Shown here: positions 13,186-26,253 of the stretch, piece by piece
Position numbering within the stretch: the first letter of the stretch is position 1
Layout of the letters: each line of letters begins with the position of its first letter
Assembly (NCBI GenBank): GCA_947462335.1
Contig: OX381718.1
Span: 42,160,281 to 42,224,280, forward strand
Reading direction: 5' to 3'
Length of the DNA: 64,000 nucleotides
Origin: Harmothoe impar
Lineage: Eukaryota > Annelida > Polychaeta > Phyllodocida > Polynoidae
Program-made: the position numbers and the translations under genes
The notes under the pieces: generated by a model
Seen by the model: only the letters and a program-made list of their open reading frames with translations
The model's database searches: none
Told to the model about the DNA's origin: nothing

Positions 13186-16100
13186 CTATAAGTTAAGGTC
13201 TGATGAATTCTTGCTATTGTCTTCACCGTCCATGTTCCGATATTGTACCTGTAAATAATGGGAAGAGGATCTTAGAAAAGTATAACTATGTTGCCGTTGC
13301 TTTGGTAGGGATATAATGTTATCTGTTGATGCCCTTTCCATGACCTTTTCTTTCTCATTTTACATATTTTATAGTCAAATTAATAATCTCAATTCTCTGT
13401 GATCGTCTGTGATTCAGTTCATGTTGTATACATTGTGTTATTCTATTCATACATATTGCCAATACCATCGTTAGAGAACTTCACATGTATGTCATACATA
13501 GTCAAAGTCATCAGTTTCCCAAAGGAAAAGGATATCACCATGATGAATTCCCAGCACAACGCGGTTTTTATTAAATCAAAATCAGTTAAATTAAAAAAAA
13601 AAGGAAATTCTAGCTTTATAATGCACTTAAAAAAAAAGGCCTCAGTAAAAAATAAATACTAGCCCCCACCTGTCTGATTCTACAGAGGCCCCGACAGGAC
13701 AGGACGGCCGCCATGATGCACACGACGAGGGCGGCCAGTCCACACATGGCCATCAGCACGTCAAAACTCATCTTCTCTTCTCGCTGAAAAATTCAACATT
13801 ATATTGTAATTGAATAATTTTATTTGGCCGAAAAATCTTATGAGTGCAGTTTTTATTTATCAATTAGCCAACAGGGCATCCCCTTTCAGAGAGAATGTGA
13901 TAGGAAAGTTACAGGTAATTAAGGAGTCTCTCATAAACAGTACAATAAAATTCATATCTTGCCTCACATGTTAATATTCTGAGTTAATTAGTTAGTGCTC
14001 TTGATAGACGTTAGAAATTTATGAGTGTTTCGCAGCATAAATTCTTATGTAGAAGCCGCTGCTTATACACTATAATCAACTTCAGCTTTGATTTGATACC
14101 AAGCATAGACTGCCTGGTGGTGTTTAGATGAACTTTCTCAAGGGTTATGGGGCAGAAAATCTCATTGGAGTAGAAAATAGAAGAAGAGAAATAGGTGATA
14201 AACCATTTTGTTTGTATCTGGCCTAACTCACCATAGGGTAGGGGGTGGTGGTGACGTTCCTTTCAGGAGGCTGCATGGGCTGCCAGGCCTCCAGGAAAGT
14301 GCCTACGATGGAGAAGGCGAGTAGAGTGCAGGACAAGGGGATGGCCAACAGGCTGAAGGTTAACCATGACGCCAGCTGTACAAGTCAAGTATACACAAGT
14401 TAACATTAAAATAAAGGGTACAGGACAAAGGGATGGCCAATTAACAGGCTGAAGGCTAGCCACGATCCCAGTTGTACAAGTATTCAAAAATTCAATTTAA
14501 TTTTCAATTTAATAGTTTATCATACTGAACATAACATACTACTACAAATAGAGGCAGTCTCCTCAGTTGAAATATAAGATAATGGTATTCATTACCTAAT
14601 AGTAACATCAATTCTGTACATAACCACACCTTCCTTTTGTTAAAACAAAGAGTCTGGACAATTATAAAGAGCTTAGCCTTTTGAATGCGAATATTAGTTT
14701 ATTTGTTCTGTCCTTAGGCGCCATGATACATGAATGCAGCTCTGGCTTAGTAGTCAAATTGCCAGGCCTGCATTCAAGCATCATGCCGAATATTTGGGAG
14801 TGTATCAACCCCGTATAGATAAGGTATGATAAACTTACGGATTATTGCAGTAAATGACTATACCGCCTTTAAGGGGTTAACGTCAAAACAAAGAGTCAGT
14901 GACAGGGGAAGTACCAGCGGACCAAAGTCTAGCCATTATCCCAGCTAAACACTTATTTAAAAGTCTTAAAATTAAGCATCATAATGTAGGCCTGAATCGC
15001 TATGCTTTTTTTTTTGGTTCAATGAGTACTGAACGCACTCGTTTATTATCAGAAAATACACGTACGTGGACGCGGTGCTCCCTGATGAACATAACCAAGA
15101 AAATCAATCCAAATACAGTTGCACACACTACCTTTCTTTCCAATGTCGTTACATGTTTGTATGTATGCATTATATACGGATTTATACATGAGGATGCAAT
15201 GCAGGTAGGGATGAGATGATGATAGTAGAAACAGAGATATTGGCAGGATTATAACATTTCAGTCTTACAACGTCAATGTATGGCAAACACATAACCATAG
15301 TAGGTATTTTCAATAAACAATGCATATATTAGTGATACAGGAATATTTAGACTGACGACAATACCGTGCAGTGCATGTACACTTTAGTTCTACGAACTAT
15401 CTTTCTATTACCCAACTGTACTTATTTTCTATCGAACTGGGTACTTTTCCCTCAGGTTGGGTACCCGCTTCACTTTGCGCTTGAACTGAGCCTTGGAGGT
15501 GCTCTCCTTTACCCAGTCGGGCTGCACATTCCAGAGCATGTTTCCCCTGTAGACGGGCGATCTCCTGTAACTTTCAGTGATCGGCCGTCTCAAGGGGAAG
15601 AGCTTTTTTCCGGCAGCGCGTGTTCCATGTCCCCCCATATCATCCTGATGCACCAACTCACTACTGACGAGTAACTTGACATCGATAAATTGGTGCATAA
15701 TGCCGACTCCCCAGAAATATCAACCCATGAATAAAACCCTATACATATAGTATATCAAACAACCATACAAGTTAAACTTGTAACTTACCCCACACGGCTG
15801 ACTCGTTTTAAGAGCGTTCAGTCCAAATCCACCAGCAATGATAAACTGGAATGAGAAAAAGAGACAAAGAACGGATAAATGGAATCTGCAATGTAATTGA
15901 GACGTAAGGCTTATATGTAACATTTAACCTCCCCCCCCCCTGTCCGCCAGAGTCTCTGTATCATGCCGCATATCGTTTGCCATGCAGAGGCACCAATGAC
16001 ACTCTAACTGATCCAGCTGTGATCAGCCAATCAGAGCCCGCCTGACTCCTCACTGCGGCATAGGGAGCTGCGTTTGTGGCACGTCAATAACGTCCTCCTG

Positions 16101-19100
16101 ACGGCGCACAGCCCTATGACACCCACACTTGGATTTCAAACACTTCTGTCAATTATTAAGGAAAATCTGAAATTGTATCTAGTCTTATCTTTATGTTTCA
16201 TACCAAGGGGTGTTATGTGACCATCTATTTGACTGGGGAACATTAAGGGTGTCTGAGTGTTTTGGGTGCACACCTTTTCCTTGATTCACCTAGTACCTAG
16301 TACTATATAGTGTCACTAGGAAGCTCTCTAGTTGTACTTGCTCTGGCAGTACACATACCAAAATTGGAATGATACAGAGAAGATTAGCATGGCCCCCTGC
16401 GCAAGGATGACACGCAAATTCGTGAAGCATTCCACTTTTTTTCATTTAAATTCATTTACACTCAAATTAATAAATTATGAAAAAATGTAAGATAAATAAA
16501 AACTTTTTAACTATAATATAGTCATATGTTAATGCACGATTAACATTAGTATATTGGACAAGTAAGTCCACCCCCCAGTATAGCCGCTACTATATACGGG
16601 GGGGGGGGGGGGGGCTTTTAAGGTAGTGTGTCCTACTCCCTCCAGGGGGCGGGTCTGTGGTCAGCACTGACCGTATTGACTCCGGCGCAGTTGGAAATTC
16701 GAACTAAAGGTGAGGAGTGGCTTGCAATGGGTTGCGGGGTGGTTTACATTGAGAAAAAAAACCCACATTCAGTAACCTTCAATATTAACCTTCAATAGTA
16801 CAGATAGAGGCATGCTCACTAGGAAGCTCACTGGGAGTACTTTGACAGTATAGGCAGCTAGGATCATGTGTCTTATGTACCGGGTAATGGCAGCAAGTGG
16901 GAAACCTGCATGTTATCATCTATAACTCTCTCTCGATGGTTCATCTGGAGTAGGCCAAATTTAGTAGGTAGAGTCTCTGCATGTAAAAGGTGGCTATAAT
17001 TATAGACCCATGCAGCAAGAAAATGTGACTTTATGATAATGTTGTATTTACACATAATTTTGAATAGTTAAACGTGTATAAACCTGTCTGACATGTCCAA
17101 ATTTTGCAAACATCAGGAGACAACTATCTTTCAAATGGTGTATTATTACTGTATTGTCACAATGATAATGTGCCTGGTTTAAAAGAGTGTCAGTCTTGTA
17201 TAAGCGAAAGGGGTATCAGTATCGTCAATTTGAAAAGCACTTGACACACACTGTTCTGTCTACCAGCAGTCTAACTTATACAATTGAAAGGAGCAAGAAT
17301 TGAAAAAAAGGAGTAAGAATTAATTGCTAGAGTAATTATTAGAGCACGAAGTAATTCACACCAATAAAAAGTGGCTGACCTAGGGCATACCCGAGCCAAC
17401 CGTATTGGATTGGCTTGGGTATGCCCAGGGCCTGCACAAGCTCGCATTAATTTACTGGGAGGGAACTGGGACGTAATATAACAAAAGAAGAGGGTAGTCA
17501 CTCTCCCTGCAGATAATTGGTTCATGTCATTGCCTTTGATGAATGTGTGTCAATGACAGAGCCTGTGCTGGGCGAGTGTTGGCTGACCAGATGGACTTTA
17601 CCATCAGTAAACATGGCGGCCACTGCCTGGTTACCGCGCCTTGGTTACCGCCTGTTTCAATATGGCCAACCTATTTCTGACACTTTTTCCCAGGTTGTAT
17701 CTTCTCCAGGTTGATGTTTCTCATTATCTAAGCTCTCCAGAGTGTATCCCTCATAAAAAATGCACATTATTTTTTTACCATTCTTCCCAAATGTCGATTA
17801 TTCCCGATTTTTATTTCAGAAACAAAGGGGTGAAGATTTTCAGTATCACAGTGGACGCCTGCTGTTACCAGTAGATGGTCCCACCATCCTATGTGCATAA
17901 ATAGACAAAGGTTCGCGGGTATAGTTACCCACTGAGGGTTATTTCATGAGGCGAATCAAGTGAAATAACCCTCAGGGGGGAACTATTATAGAAAGCCTCA
18001 TAGAAGGCCGTGAAATACGGGATTGGGTTATTCAACAAGGAGTGTGAAATACGGCCTTCCTTGGTTAAGTCAATGGGGCTGCCGTATTTACCATGGAATA
18101 AATAGACAAAGGTTCACAAGTTTTAGTCTGTTGACAGGGTTATTTCACGAGTTGAAGGGGGGCCGTATTTCACGAGGCCGTAGGCCGAGTGAAATGCGGC
18201 CCCCTCTTCAACAAGTGAAATAACCCTACAACAGACTAAAACGAGTGTGCCTTTGTGTTTATTTTTTATCTTTTTCGATTCAAAATACCAAAATTATGGT
18301 AGGGGGGAGCCTAAAAAGGCTAAATTGGCTTCTTTCTACGCCATTCAAATGTAAACAAAGCGCCGTTTTGATGACGTCACAGGGCCGTGAAATACGGCCA
18401 TGGGTTATTTCACGGGGGGTGTGCAATACGGCGCTCTTTGGTTAAATCAATGGCACTGCAGTATTTCATAAAAAATAAAATATAATATATATACACTATA
18501 GCTTCACAGCACGTGCATGCAGGGATTGAGCAGAAGGCCTACATTTGTGTCAATTCACTCACCATCTCAAGTTTGGTCCATATATAAGACAGTGTGGGAC
18601 ACTCTCAAAGTGGCTTACAGGGCACACGAGATGGTAGACAAATCCTAAAGCTGATATCTCCATTATAACTCATTAACTATTGTCACAGCATGCTTAGGTC
18701 ATTATTTGATTAGTATATAATTGAGACTCGGCATAATATTTGCAGCATCTACATTCATTGACCAATATTGCCAATATTGACCAAGTTGCCCAAGTACACA
18801 GCAGGTGGTAGACATGAGTTCCCTACACTGTAGGTAATGTTAGTTTACCTCAGTTTGGGAGAGTACTGATCTGTATCCCTAAGGGAGTGTTCATTTATTA
18901 ATTACAGGGGGGGGGGAGTGGTGAGATTTCGCGCGGAGGGGCGAAATATTTTTACGCCCCTCCCCCTCGAGAGCGCGTGGAATGTTTTAGCGCCCCCCCC
19001 TCGCCGAAAATTTTTCACCCCCCCTTCGAACTATAGTAATGCCCGGGCTTTTTTGCTAAAATGGGGCTTAAATTTTTATGCCCCCCCCCCCACCTGAAGA

Positions 19101-22100
19101 GGGGTCAGAATTTTTTTCGGGAGGGGTCGGAAATGTTTACATCACCCCCCCCCCTGTAACATATAAGTGATGCAATAGACCATAGAATCTACAGAGCAAC
19201 CTGCCCCCTGTATGCATTTCTCTGTATATATTTCTATGGATGTGTCCTTAACCATTTAAGTCATGTAGTTATTTGTCATCGTGATGCACCGATGCAATGG
19301 TGTTGTGTAACTCACCGACACTGCATTGGGGTATCAGGCTTACTCTTCAGGAGTGTATCAACCCAACGGTAGGGTCTGCATGATGCAAGAACTTAGCACC
19401 AACATGTTCCCCACTAGGTAATACTGTGATAGAGCTGCATTCATGCATCATGACGACAAAAGGGCATGGTGCATTAAAGCTCTAAGCTGCCAATAAAGTG
19501 TGAAAATATTGTATATATATATATATTATACAGCAGTACATTGATACGCCTTCATCCCTAGGGGGAAATGAGCGGTATCTCAAAGGTTTCCCATAACCTG
19601 ATATGTGGGAGGCTTTTCTATACTAATGCATATTTGTTGTAGGGTATACCGTAGGGCTTCACTGACTGTGGGAGGGTCAGCTCCGGGTGTCCTCACCAGA
19701 TACTAAATCATCTCTCCCTAAGCACAAAACCTTTATTTTCTGCTAGCCAAAAAGGTTGTTGCATATATAATTATATTATATGGTATCTTAAATGATATGA
19801 AAAAATCAAAAAGAAGAAGATATGTTTCAGGTTACTAGCAAAACAAGGCTGGCCCTAAACACCTTTTATTCAATTGTGAATTGAAGAGATGTTTTGCTCT
19901 ATTTTAGAGTCATTTTTATAGCCAAAGAGTCAGGGCCTAAAATTGACCAAAAACGGGTAAACATATGGAGATTTCCTCAAAATTGAATCTAAAAAAACGT
20001 AGGACCGGCCTTGATTTGATAGGGTCGGTCGGGTGAAACAAACTTTTCTTTTGACCTGAGTTACTTACCGTAGCACCACACCAGAGCCCGGTGCCCATGA
20101 AGCCCATCACGTCTCCTATAGCCATGTTTACTACCTGCCACACAAGGCTCATCACTCCTATAAACACCTGAAACACAGTCAAGTTCAAGTCATTTTCAAG
20201 TTCAAGTCATTTCTTTTTATTGATAATTATTAGTATTAATATGTTCCTCAGGTACAATATTGGCTCCACCGGCCTCATGGATAAATGCCTAAATCATATG
20301 AATTCATACAATGAATGCCTAAATCATGTTCAAACAATAATTTGTGGTTCTCCAAAATCATCATTTCACATGTCCGGTGTCTAAAGGGAGTATTCCACGA
20401 CAGCATCGGTTGTGATTTCGTTCATCGAACGAGATTTGCCCCTAAACAGCTAGAGGCAGTATTCCACTGGGACAAATTGGCCGAGATTCCGTCATCGGAT
20501 GAGATTTGTCCATAAGTTTAACATTACAGACTTTCATCAGATGACGGAATTATGGCCGACTGACGCCAGTGGTATACTCCCTTAAGCTAACATTATAGAT
20601 TTTCATTGAATAACGGAATTACAGCCTACCGACGTTGGTGGAATACTCCTTTTAATGATATAATAGATGCAATGCTATACAATGACTGTCATTGTCAAGT
20701 GAAGCAAGTAGGCCGTAGTGCAAGTCATACTGTACAAGTAGCATAATTATATATATATGCATTTTACATACTAGATGTATGTTCATTAACACAGCTCATG
20801 TAATGATGCATATGAAACAGGAGTCTCTGATCACTAAGAGCTAAGAAATATGAGCAGGAAGGCATCCAGGATCGGTCATTTCATATTTATGGAATATTTA
20901 TTTTTAAAATTCACCTAGTAATTTCCAAGCAAACCAGCATGCATAGTCATGTGTTTACAGGACATTCATTCAAAGACTTGACATTCCCAATACGGCTATC
21001 AAATTATCAGGGAACAGACGGGTTTCTTTATGAGGTTTAATGTTTAGAGATGGAAATTAATTCATTATCACGTGATTCATTGCCCTCAATTGTTATTTTG
21101 GAACCGATGATGCTAATGAGCGAGTGCTCATTGTTTATCATGAGACGGGTTGGACCTGTTGGATTTTTCAAGTGAGGCCCAAAGTAAAAGGTTTGTTTCA
21201 GGACACCTCACCGGCTCTATCAAAACAGGGCCGACCCTACGTATTTTTATGCAATCTTGAAAGAAATTCCGTGTCTTTACCCCTTTTTGGTCAATTTTAG
21301 GGTCTTCGGAATGGCTGGCTACTACTTTTATATAAACAAATAAAAAGTAACAAAAACAAACAAAAAAACAACGACCGCTCTACATTTTCTGATCATGTTA
21401 CCTGATACAAACCATCTTTTTTTAAACCTGATGTTCAGATATTTCTGCATGGATTTAAGTTACATCCTATTAGCATATTTTCCTTGGGAATGCAGTTTTT
21501 TTTTACGAAGAACAGTACAATTATTATGCCGCCGGCCCTGTCCCCCAACAGGTCCGAATATTCTTCTCCTCAAGTTTAAGATATTCAAGAACATGAGTGG
21601 ATCAACAAGGGAAAAAGGACCTCCGCGGGGGATTTTTAGTACCAACTTTGGCCACCAGGGGGCTCCATATAGTCAACAATGTTCAAAATATCATAAAAAT
21701 TGTTCTATACTACTTTTTGATGGAGAATACAATAAGCCACTTTAGAAAATTCCAACTGTAGTGGAAACCTTCCATATTTGGAATGTAAAAAGAACGTTTT
21801 TGGGCCTAAATTGGTGTTTTTGCACTTGTTGGTTGCCATGGAAACATAATTTTCATTCGTAATTGATTTTTTTCACGAAATTAATGATTACAGGCCCCAC
21901 AAAGTTTTCTATGCTGAAAACGGAATGTAAGTCCCATTTTAAGATTTAAAGCTGTGACCAAATGTTTGAAAAAGTTTGGATCTTTGGGAATTTTCATAAT
22001 TATGCTAATTAGATAGAGATATCTCTAAAACAAAGTAAGATAGAGCTTATTGGCATCTGTGATTGGACAGTGCCCACACATATTCAAGGAGCCAGTTCTT

Positions 22101-22924
22101 AAAAACTAGAAGTGGTACCTGCTAATGAAATATATCACTGGAAAGCTGATGACCTCAAATTTATAATTGAGTTTAACCTTTGGAGGACCCTTTTCTCTCG
22201 ACTGTCCACATGATGTAGTGGGCAGTGTCGAGAATGATCAGTTTTACTTTCTCTTTGTTTATTTGTTCATTTGGTAATCTTGATTGAGTGCGACTGAGAT
22301 GCAGGAAAAACACGGAAAATATAATTCAGAGCTTATTTTATTTATTGTTGGATGTACTTTTATAACAGAAGCAAAGCCTTGGAATGTATCGGACATACAG
22401 CTCTAACCCTTTAACGGCTGTATGTAAAGTGCTATTATTTAGTGCTTAACCCTTTGAGGCCGACCAGAAAATAATTTTTCTGGTGATGGGGGCGAGACAT
22501 TTTCACAGGAACTTTCCCTGGGCCGAGCCTTTGCTGATTCCCATATAGTTATGTCGACTATAGTCGATGCTCGGCCAGCCATGGCATCAACTATAGTCGA
22601 TGCTCGGCCAGCCATGGCATCGACTATAGTCGATGCTCGGCCCTAAAGGGTTAATGCATTGTGCCCTTGTTCGCCATGATCGCCATGATGAACCCCCTCT
22701 CTGAACCCTTCTTGACCATAAAATGTATTTGATTATCTCCTCACCTTTCAATATTATGGTATAATTATATCATTGTAACAGTGTATAGAATACATTTAGA
22801 TATGATTTACAAAATGGGATTTTCGGATGTACTAACTTAAAGCAATTATATAAGGAACAGATACCTGTGCGATGGAGACATTGCGGATAGTCCGCCTTGG
22901 GAGGAGGCCTTCGTAGTCTGTCAT
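13186..22924 (-). CDS. MS4A-like four-transmembrane protein
   Basis: Six coding exons on the minus strand, all joining in phase 0: 22924-22865 (ATG at 22924), 20167-20069, 15845-15789, 14375-14232, 13783-13670 and 13248-13186 (TAG). Every junction has GT and AG. The predicted protein has 178 residues and four hydrophobic segments: about 21-43, 49-66, 76-99 and 126-148. The segment pattern, GLWCGATFIIAGG in segment 2, and the last segment ending VLSCRGLC fit the MS4A (CD20-like) family. The loop between segments 3 and 4 carries an NVT glycosylation site (Asn112), as expected for an extracellular loop. A possible 5' UTR exon ends at 25253 with donor GTAGGT. MS4A proteins are plasma-membrane proteins tied to signalling and calcium; the role here is unknown. 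It is shorter than most vertebrate members. Confidence 0.82.
14418..14480 (-). pseudogene. Duplicated fragment of MS4A-like exon 4
   Basis: Repeats the first part of the exon at 14232-14375 and its acceptor, with several substitutions and three extra bases. The acceptor AG has become AC, so it should not be spliced. It lies directly upstream of the real exon in the same orientation, a small tandem duplication. Confidence 0.7.
14675..14876. mobile_element. MITE-like repeat, CCCTTT family
   Basis: The right end CCTTTAAGGGG abuts TTAA (14877-14880). The interior shares GTATCAACCCCGTA and GCATCATGCC with the copies near 4.9, 19.3 and 26.1 kb. The left end is degenerate. Confidence 0.45.
16304..16310 (+). 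promoter_or_regulatory. TATA box of the U6 gene
   Basis: TATATAG starts 30 bases before the U6 first base, the spacing of Pol III type 3 (snRNA) promoters. A PSE should lie near -60, but I cannot name its sequence in this species. Confidence 0.6.
16334..16442 (+). ncRNA. U6 spliceosomal snRNA
   Basis: Nearly the whole U6 sequence is present, with the invariant ATACAGAGAAGATTAGCATGG box, then GCGCAAGGATGACACGCAAATTCGTGAAGC and a T run (16436-16442) as terminator. Compared with vertebrate U6, two stems carry paired changes: GTAC/GTAC in the 5' stem, and GGAATG/CATTCC between the middle and 3' end. Such compensatory changes and the TATA at -30 argue for a functional gene. Against that, one extra C makes GGCCCCCTGCGC. 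It lies in the third MS4A-like intron in genomic order, antisense to the host gene. Confidence 0.88.
17932..18480. mobile_element. Foldback hairpin cluster, GGGTTATTTCAC family
   Basis: Hairpin 1: a 15-bp perfect stem, 17932-17946 with 17961-17975. Hairpin 2: arms of about 59 bp, 18121-18179 with 18183-18241, with few mismatches. Then TGATGACGTCA and GGCCGTGAAATACGGCC follow. The same modules recur in FReD copy A intron 1 (36.4-38.0 kb). Non-coding. Confidence 0.75.
19252..19495. mobile_element. MITE-like repeat, CCCTTT family (degenerate)
   Basis: TTAA at 19248-19251 precedes a degenerate left end. The interior has GTGATGCACC, GGAGTGTATCAACCC and GCATCATGACGACA, shared with the other copies. 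The right end is not clear. Confidence 0.35.
19846..20015. mobile_element. Short inverted-repeat element, GGCCGACCCTA family
   Basis: Left end CAAGGCTGGCCCTAAAC faces right end GTAGGACCGGCCTTG. The body is AT-rich with partly palindromic sequence. Related pieces occur near 100-200 and 21220-21310. Confidence 0.45.
20376..20645. mobile_element. Foldback MITE
   Basis: GGGAGTATTCCAC near the left end faces GTGGAATACTCC at the right, and a second nested pair (AGTATTCCACTGG and CCAGTGGTATACT) lies inside. The result is a nested palindrome in the MS4A-like intron. Confidence 0.55.
22450..22650. mobile_element. TTAA-flanked MITE with 33-bp internal repeats
   Basis: TTAA direct repeats at 22446-22449 and 22651-22654 bound ends CCCTTTGAGGCCGA and TCGGCCCTAAAGGG, inverted with two mismatches. 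The flank and the CCC start resemble piggyBac-type elements. Three tandem units of 33 bp start at 22554, 22587 and 22620 (the last partial), each with the palindromic core CGACTATAGTCG (one base changed in unit 2). Confidence 0.75.
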
Positions 22925-22992
22925 TATGGCGGCACTGAAAAATTGAGAAGGAATTATCTAACATTAAATGAACAATACCAATACAATACATT

Positions 22993-22994
22993 GT

Positions 22995-23068
<74 letters not shown>
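22993..23068. repeat. TA microsatellite
   Basis: An almost pure TA run of about 75 bp with three interruptions, upstream of the first coding exon of the MS4A-like gene. Confidence 0.9.
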
Positions 23069-23788
23069 GATGATGATGACTTGGTTTCTGGGAAGAAATA
23101 TGGCATACAGGGAAAAAGAGTTGTGCCAGCGAGACTTCTCTAAACCGACTGATCTACACACTCTCCAGAATCAGCTATTTCAAGAAAGAGTCTAGCAATG
23201 AGAAACCAAAAAAGCGACACTCTGCAGTCCAGAATTCATTGCTGCTTGGTACACCCAGGAAGCAGTACTTTTCAGTATGTATTTACGGAGTGGTCATTAT
23301 TAGACAAGAGAGGGGGGGATGGATTCGAGGGAGGCCTAACAGATATTGGGGGTCAGAAAAATGTCATCCCTTCTTAGCATAAAAGCAAGCGCAATAATAC
23401 AGTTCAAAAAGGGGGAGTGGTAATAGTTCCTTATTAATGGATGCTCAAACTGAAATCTCTTTTCTACAAGACGCTGTCGGGGAAACCAAGTACAGTGACA
23501 AATTCATATGACCACTGCTACATCATCACTGTGGGTATATTTATCCCTGTGAAGTTCTTTACGATCATCATATTGGTTGATCAACTAAAATCAGTGAACA
23601 AGGTTATGTTAAGGTATGTACACCAGTTGTAATACAAACGTGTGAAAGCTGGGACACACACAGCTCAGCCTCGACGATATCCATAAAACGTGTTACCGAA
23701 ATGGCTCTATGCACAGCGAGCATGTTAACTGTCTGATACTTCCTGGAAGTTCTGCCCATTAATCACATGCTGTTAAGTGCAGCGTTAA

Positions 23789-24173
23789 CCCTGTAAGGAC
23801 TGTAAGGTGCTTTACTGCACGGTGCCTTTTTGTCAAAACGATAGGTGCATGCAGCCCTGGCGAGGACCAGCACTACATTCATGATTTACCATGCCAAAAT
23901 GTGTTCACGCGCACAGGGGCCGGCATGATGCATTGGCGCATGGAATGAAATTTGCTTGCTGGTAGTGCATCGTTGCATCATAACGACAATTCAACATGCA
24001 TGCATGCCTGTCTGTATTTAGGGATTTATCTATAGAACACTCTAAGCATATCTAATTCAAGTCCCTTAAAGTCGCTTAAATGCCTCTAACACCTTTCCGT
24101 GACATTTCAAGGGCTTTAAATTTGCTTAAATGCAAACATTCATGCATTATCGCATAGTGCAGTCCGTAGAAGG
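23789..24173. mobile_element. MITE-like repeat, CCCTTT family (degenerate)
   Basis: Bounded by TTAA at 23785-23788 and 24174-24177. Ends CCCTGTAAGG and CGTAGAAGG are weakly inverted. The interior has GCATGATGCATTGG and GCATCATAACGACAA, as in the other copies. Confidence 0.4.
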
Positions 24174-24177
24174 TTAA

Positions 24178-26057
24178 CTGTGGTTCTGTGTGTACCTAAC
24201 AGCCTGACATTTCATGTTGCTGCTGAGCAGTTCGTGTAACATAGTGTTAGTAGGCCAGCTGCTGCTACCCACTCAGTCCAACCCGCCACAGCTAGAGGGG
24301 TGGGGGAATTAAGGATGAAAGGGGGAGGATATGAGAACGGTGGGTCTATATACTGATACCGTCTGACTGAAACGAAGAACTTAGAGAGAGGGTAAGAGAG
24401 TGAGATTAGGCTAAAATGAGAGTGAAGGCCTCTATGTACAAACCCTGACGTATGAATAACAATAACGTTTTAGGTACCACTGTATACAGTAAGAACTCTA
24501 TTAGTCAGTCTTCAATAATCAGGCAGTCTCAATAATCATAAATTATCCGCCAGATTCAATAACTGGCAGGACTTTGCATGAAACGGGGGTGGTCGGACTA
24601 TGGAGCTATGACTTTGTGACGCAAACATGTGATACATAGTATGAGGAGCGGTTCACAGGGGAACGATCTTCTTAATTGAATTGAACCTACGAATCGGACT
24701 GTTATCAAACCATGTAAAATGTCTTCCTTTTTCGCCAGCTCAATAATAGTATCTGTAATTATCAATTTGACATCACCAAAACATTGCTATCATTTTGAAT
24801 ATCTATAATGATGAAAGATGATAGGCAATTCAGTATAAAAGTCATTTTCATAAGAAATAAGTATTTGGCTATTCATTACCAATTAAATATTCGACGACCA
24901 TCGGGTTGGTCAATTTTAATCTTTCTGTAGGTATTTCATTCTGTCAAATATTGGGGGTATACTAATTTGTCTAGTAGTACTTTATGAATTAGCAACAGGT
25001 GAACAGACTAAGTATCAGCAATGGAAGACCCCTGATGATATTGAACTTAAAGTGCCTCAAACATTCAATTTTGTCCTTGGATAACTATAGCATTTATTTA
25101 AAAAAAAAAGAGAGAATCCGATCATAAATTGACTAGGATTTGATGGCGCACACTCTATACTTGTGTATATCATTATAATAAAAAGAGTTTGATAATGTAG
25201 ATGATGGATGTACACACTAGTGAAAGTATAACAAAGTAAAGTGGCAACCTACCAGATGGTATCAGTGTGCTGCTAGTCCCAGGGTGCTGGAGATCTCACT
25301 GTGTGTGTGTCTGTCTGTGTGTCTGTGTCTGTGGGAGTGTTCAGAGCCCACTGTGTGACCACACATCCGCTTCCACACTGTGTGTGTGTACAGGGGACGA
25401 GTCATCCAGAGAGTGGTCATTTTTTCAACAAAGGGGAAGGGGATGGTGCCATATCCTGCGGCGACTATACCCGAATAGGTTAAGTCCCCTTTGCGATGAT
25501 TTTTTGTGTCCAACTCCCATATGGGTTCAATTTGATAGCACCCCCTTTAAGTTAAGCTGTGGAAATATGCTGACATTTTCGATAAAAAGGGAAACAACTT
25601 TAAAAATAAACTCTCTCACCAAGAAGGGTTCAATCGTTATTTTTATGAGCCCCAACATGCAGAAAAGAGCCACCAGCACCCCCCTCCCTGTTGTTAAACA
25701 TATCGCCACTCCCGTATATCCGTGTGGCGGTTGTGTGAGATGGGGCTGGGGGAAGGGGACATTCTACAGGAGATCGGGAGTGGTCTGAAGGCCTCTCTGC
25801 TGTCTTTCAAAACTCCAGCCGAGGCATTCACTCTTATGATATAGCCTTGGTCTAGATCGAAGTTAAGGGCATCAATAAACACCCTAATTGATGAGAAGAA
25901 TAGCCGTCTTCACACAGAGAAGTAATTGAAGTCCTTGAAGGGTGGCACCATTTCTCGCGACAGAAAGATGGGAGTGTGGGGAGGGAAGGGCGGTTCTAGA
26001 GTGTGATAGGCCATACGTTACAAGTAGTGGTTCCAGGGGGACCTTCATAGCTCCTAA
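24178..26057. other. No recognised coding sequence
   Basis: Holds a GT-rich, partly inverted stretch near 25300-25395. The 173-residue open frame starting at 25267 is low-complexity and not protein-like. A donor at 25252 on the minus strand could end a 5' UTR exon of the MS4A-like gene. Confidence 0.4.
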
Positions 26058-26253
26058 CCCTTTAAGGGTGCGATAATGCCTAAAGCAGCATGCTTATTTG
26101 TCGCCATGATGCACCAACACAGTGCTAGCGCATAACTCGCTGACACTGTTAGTACATCAGGAGTGTATCAACCCCCTAGGGTCGGGATGATGCATGAATG
26201 CAGCACCGGCGGGTTATATAATTAAAGCATTGTGATGACTGTCAATGTGAGGG
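26058..26253. mobile_element. MITE-like repeat, CCCTTT family
   Basis: Left end CCCTTTAAGGG; right end TGAGGG followed by TTAA (26254-26257). Interior motifs GCCATGATGCACC, AGGAGTGTATCAACCCC and GGGATGATGCATGAATGC match the copies near 4.9, 14.7 and 19.3 kb. Confidence 0.5.

Noticed and set aside
25267..25788. 173-residue open frame
   Set aside because: It reads through a GT-rich low-complexity stretch (Cys-Val runs) and has no protein-like features or splice support.
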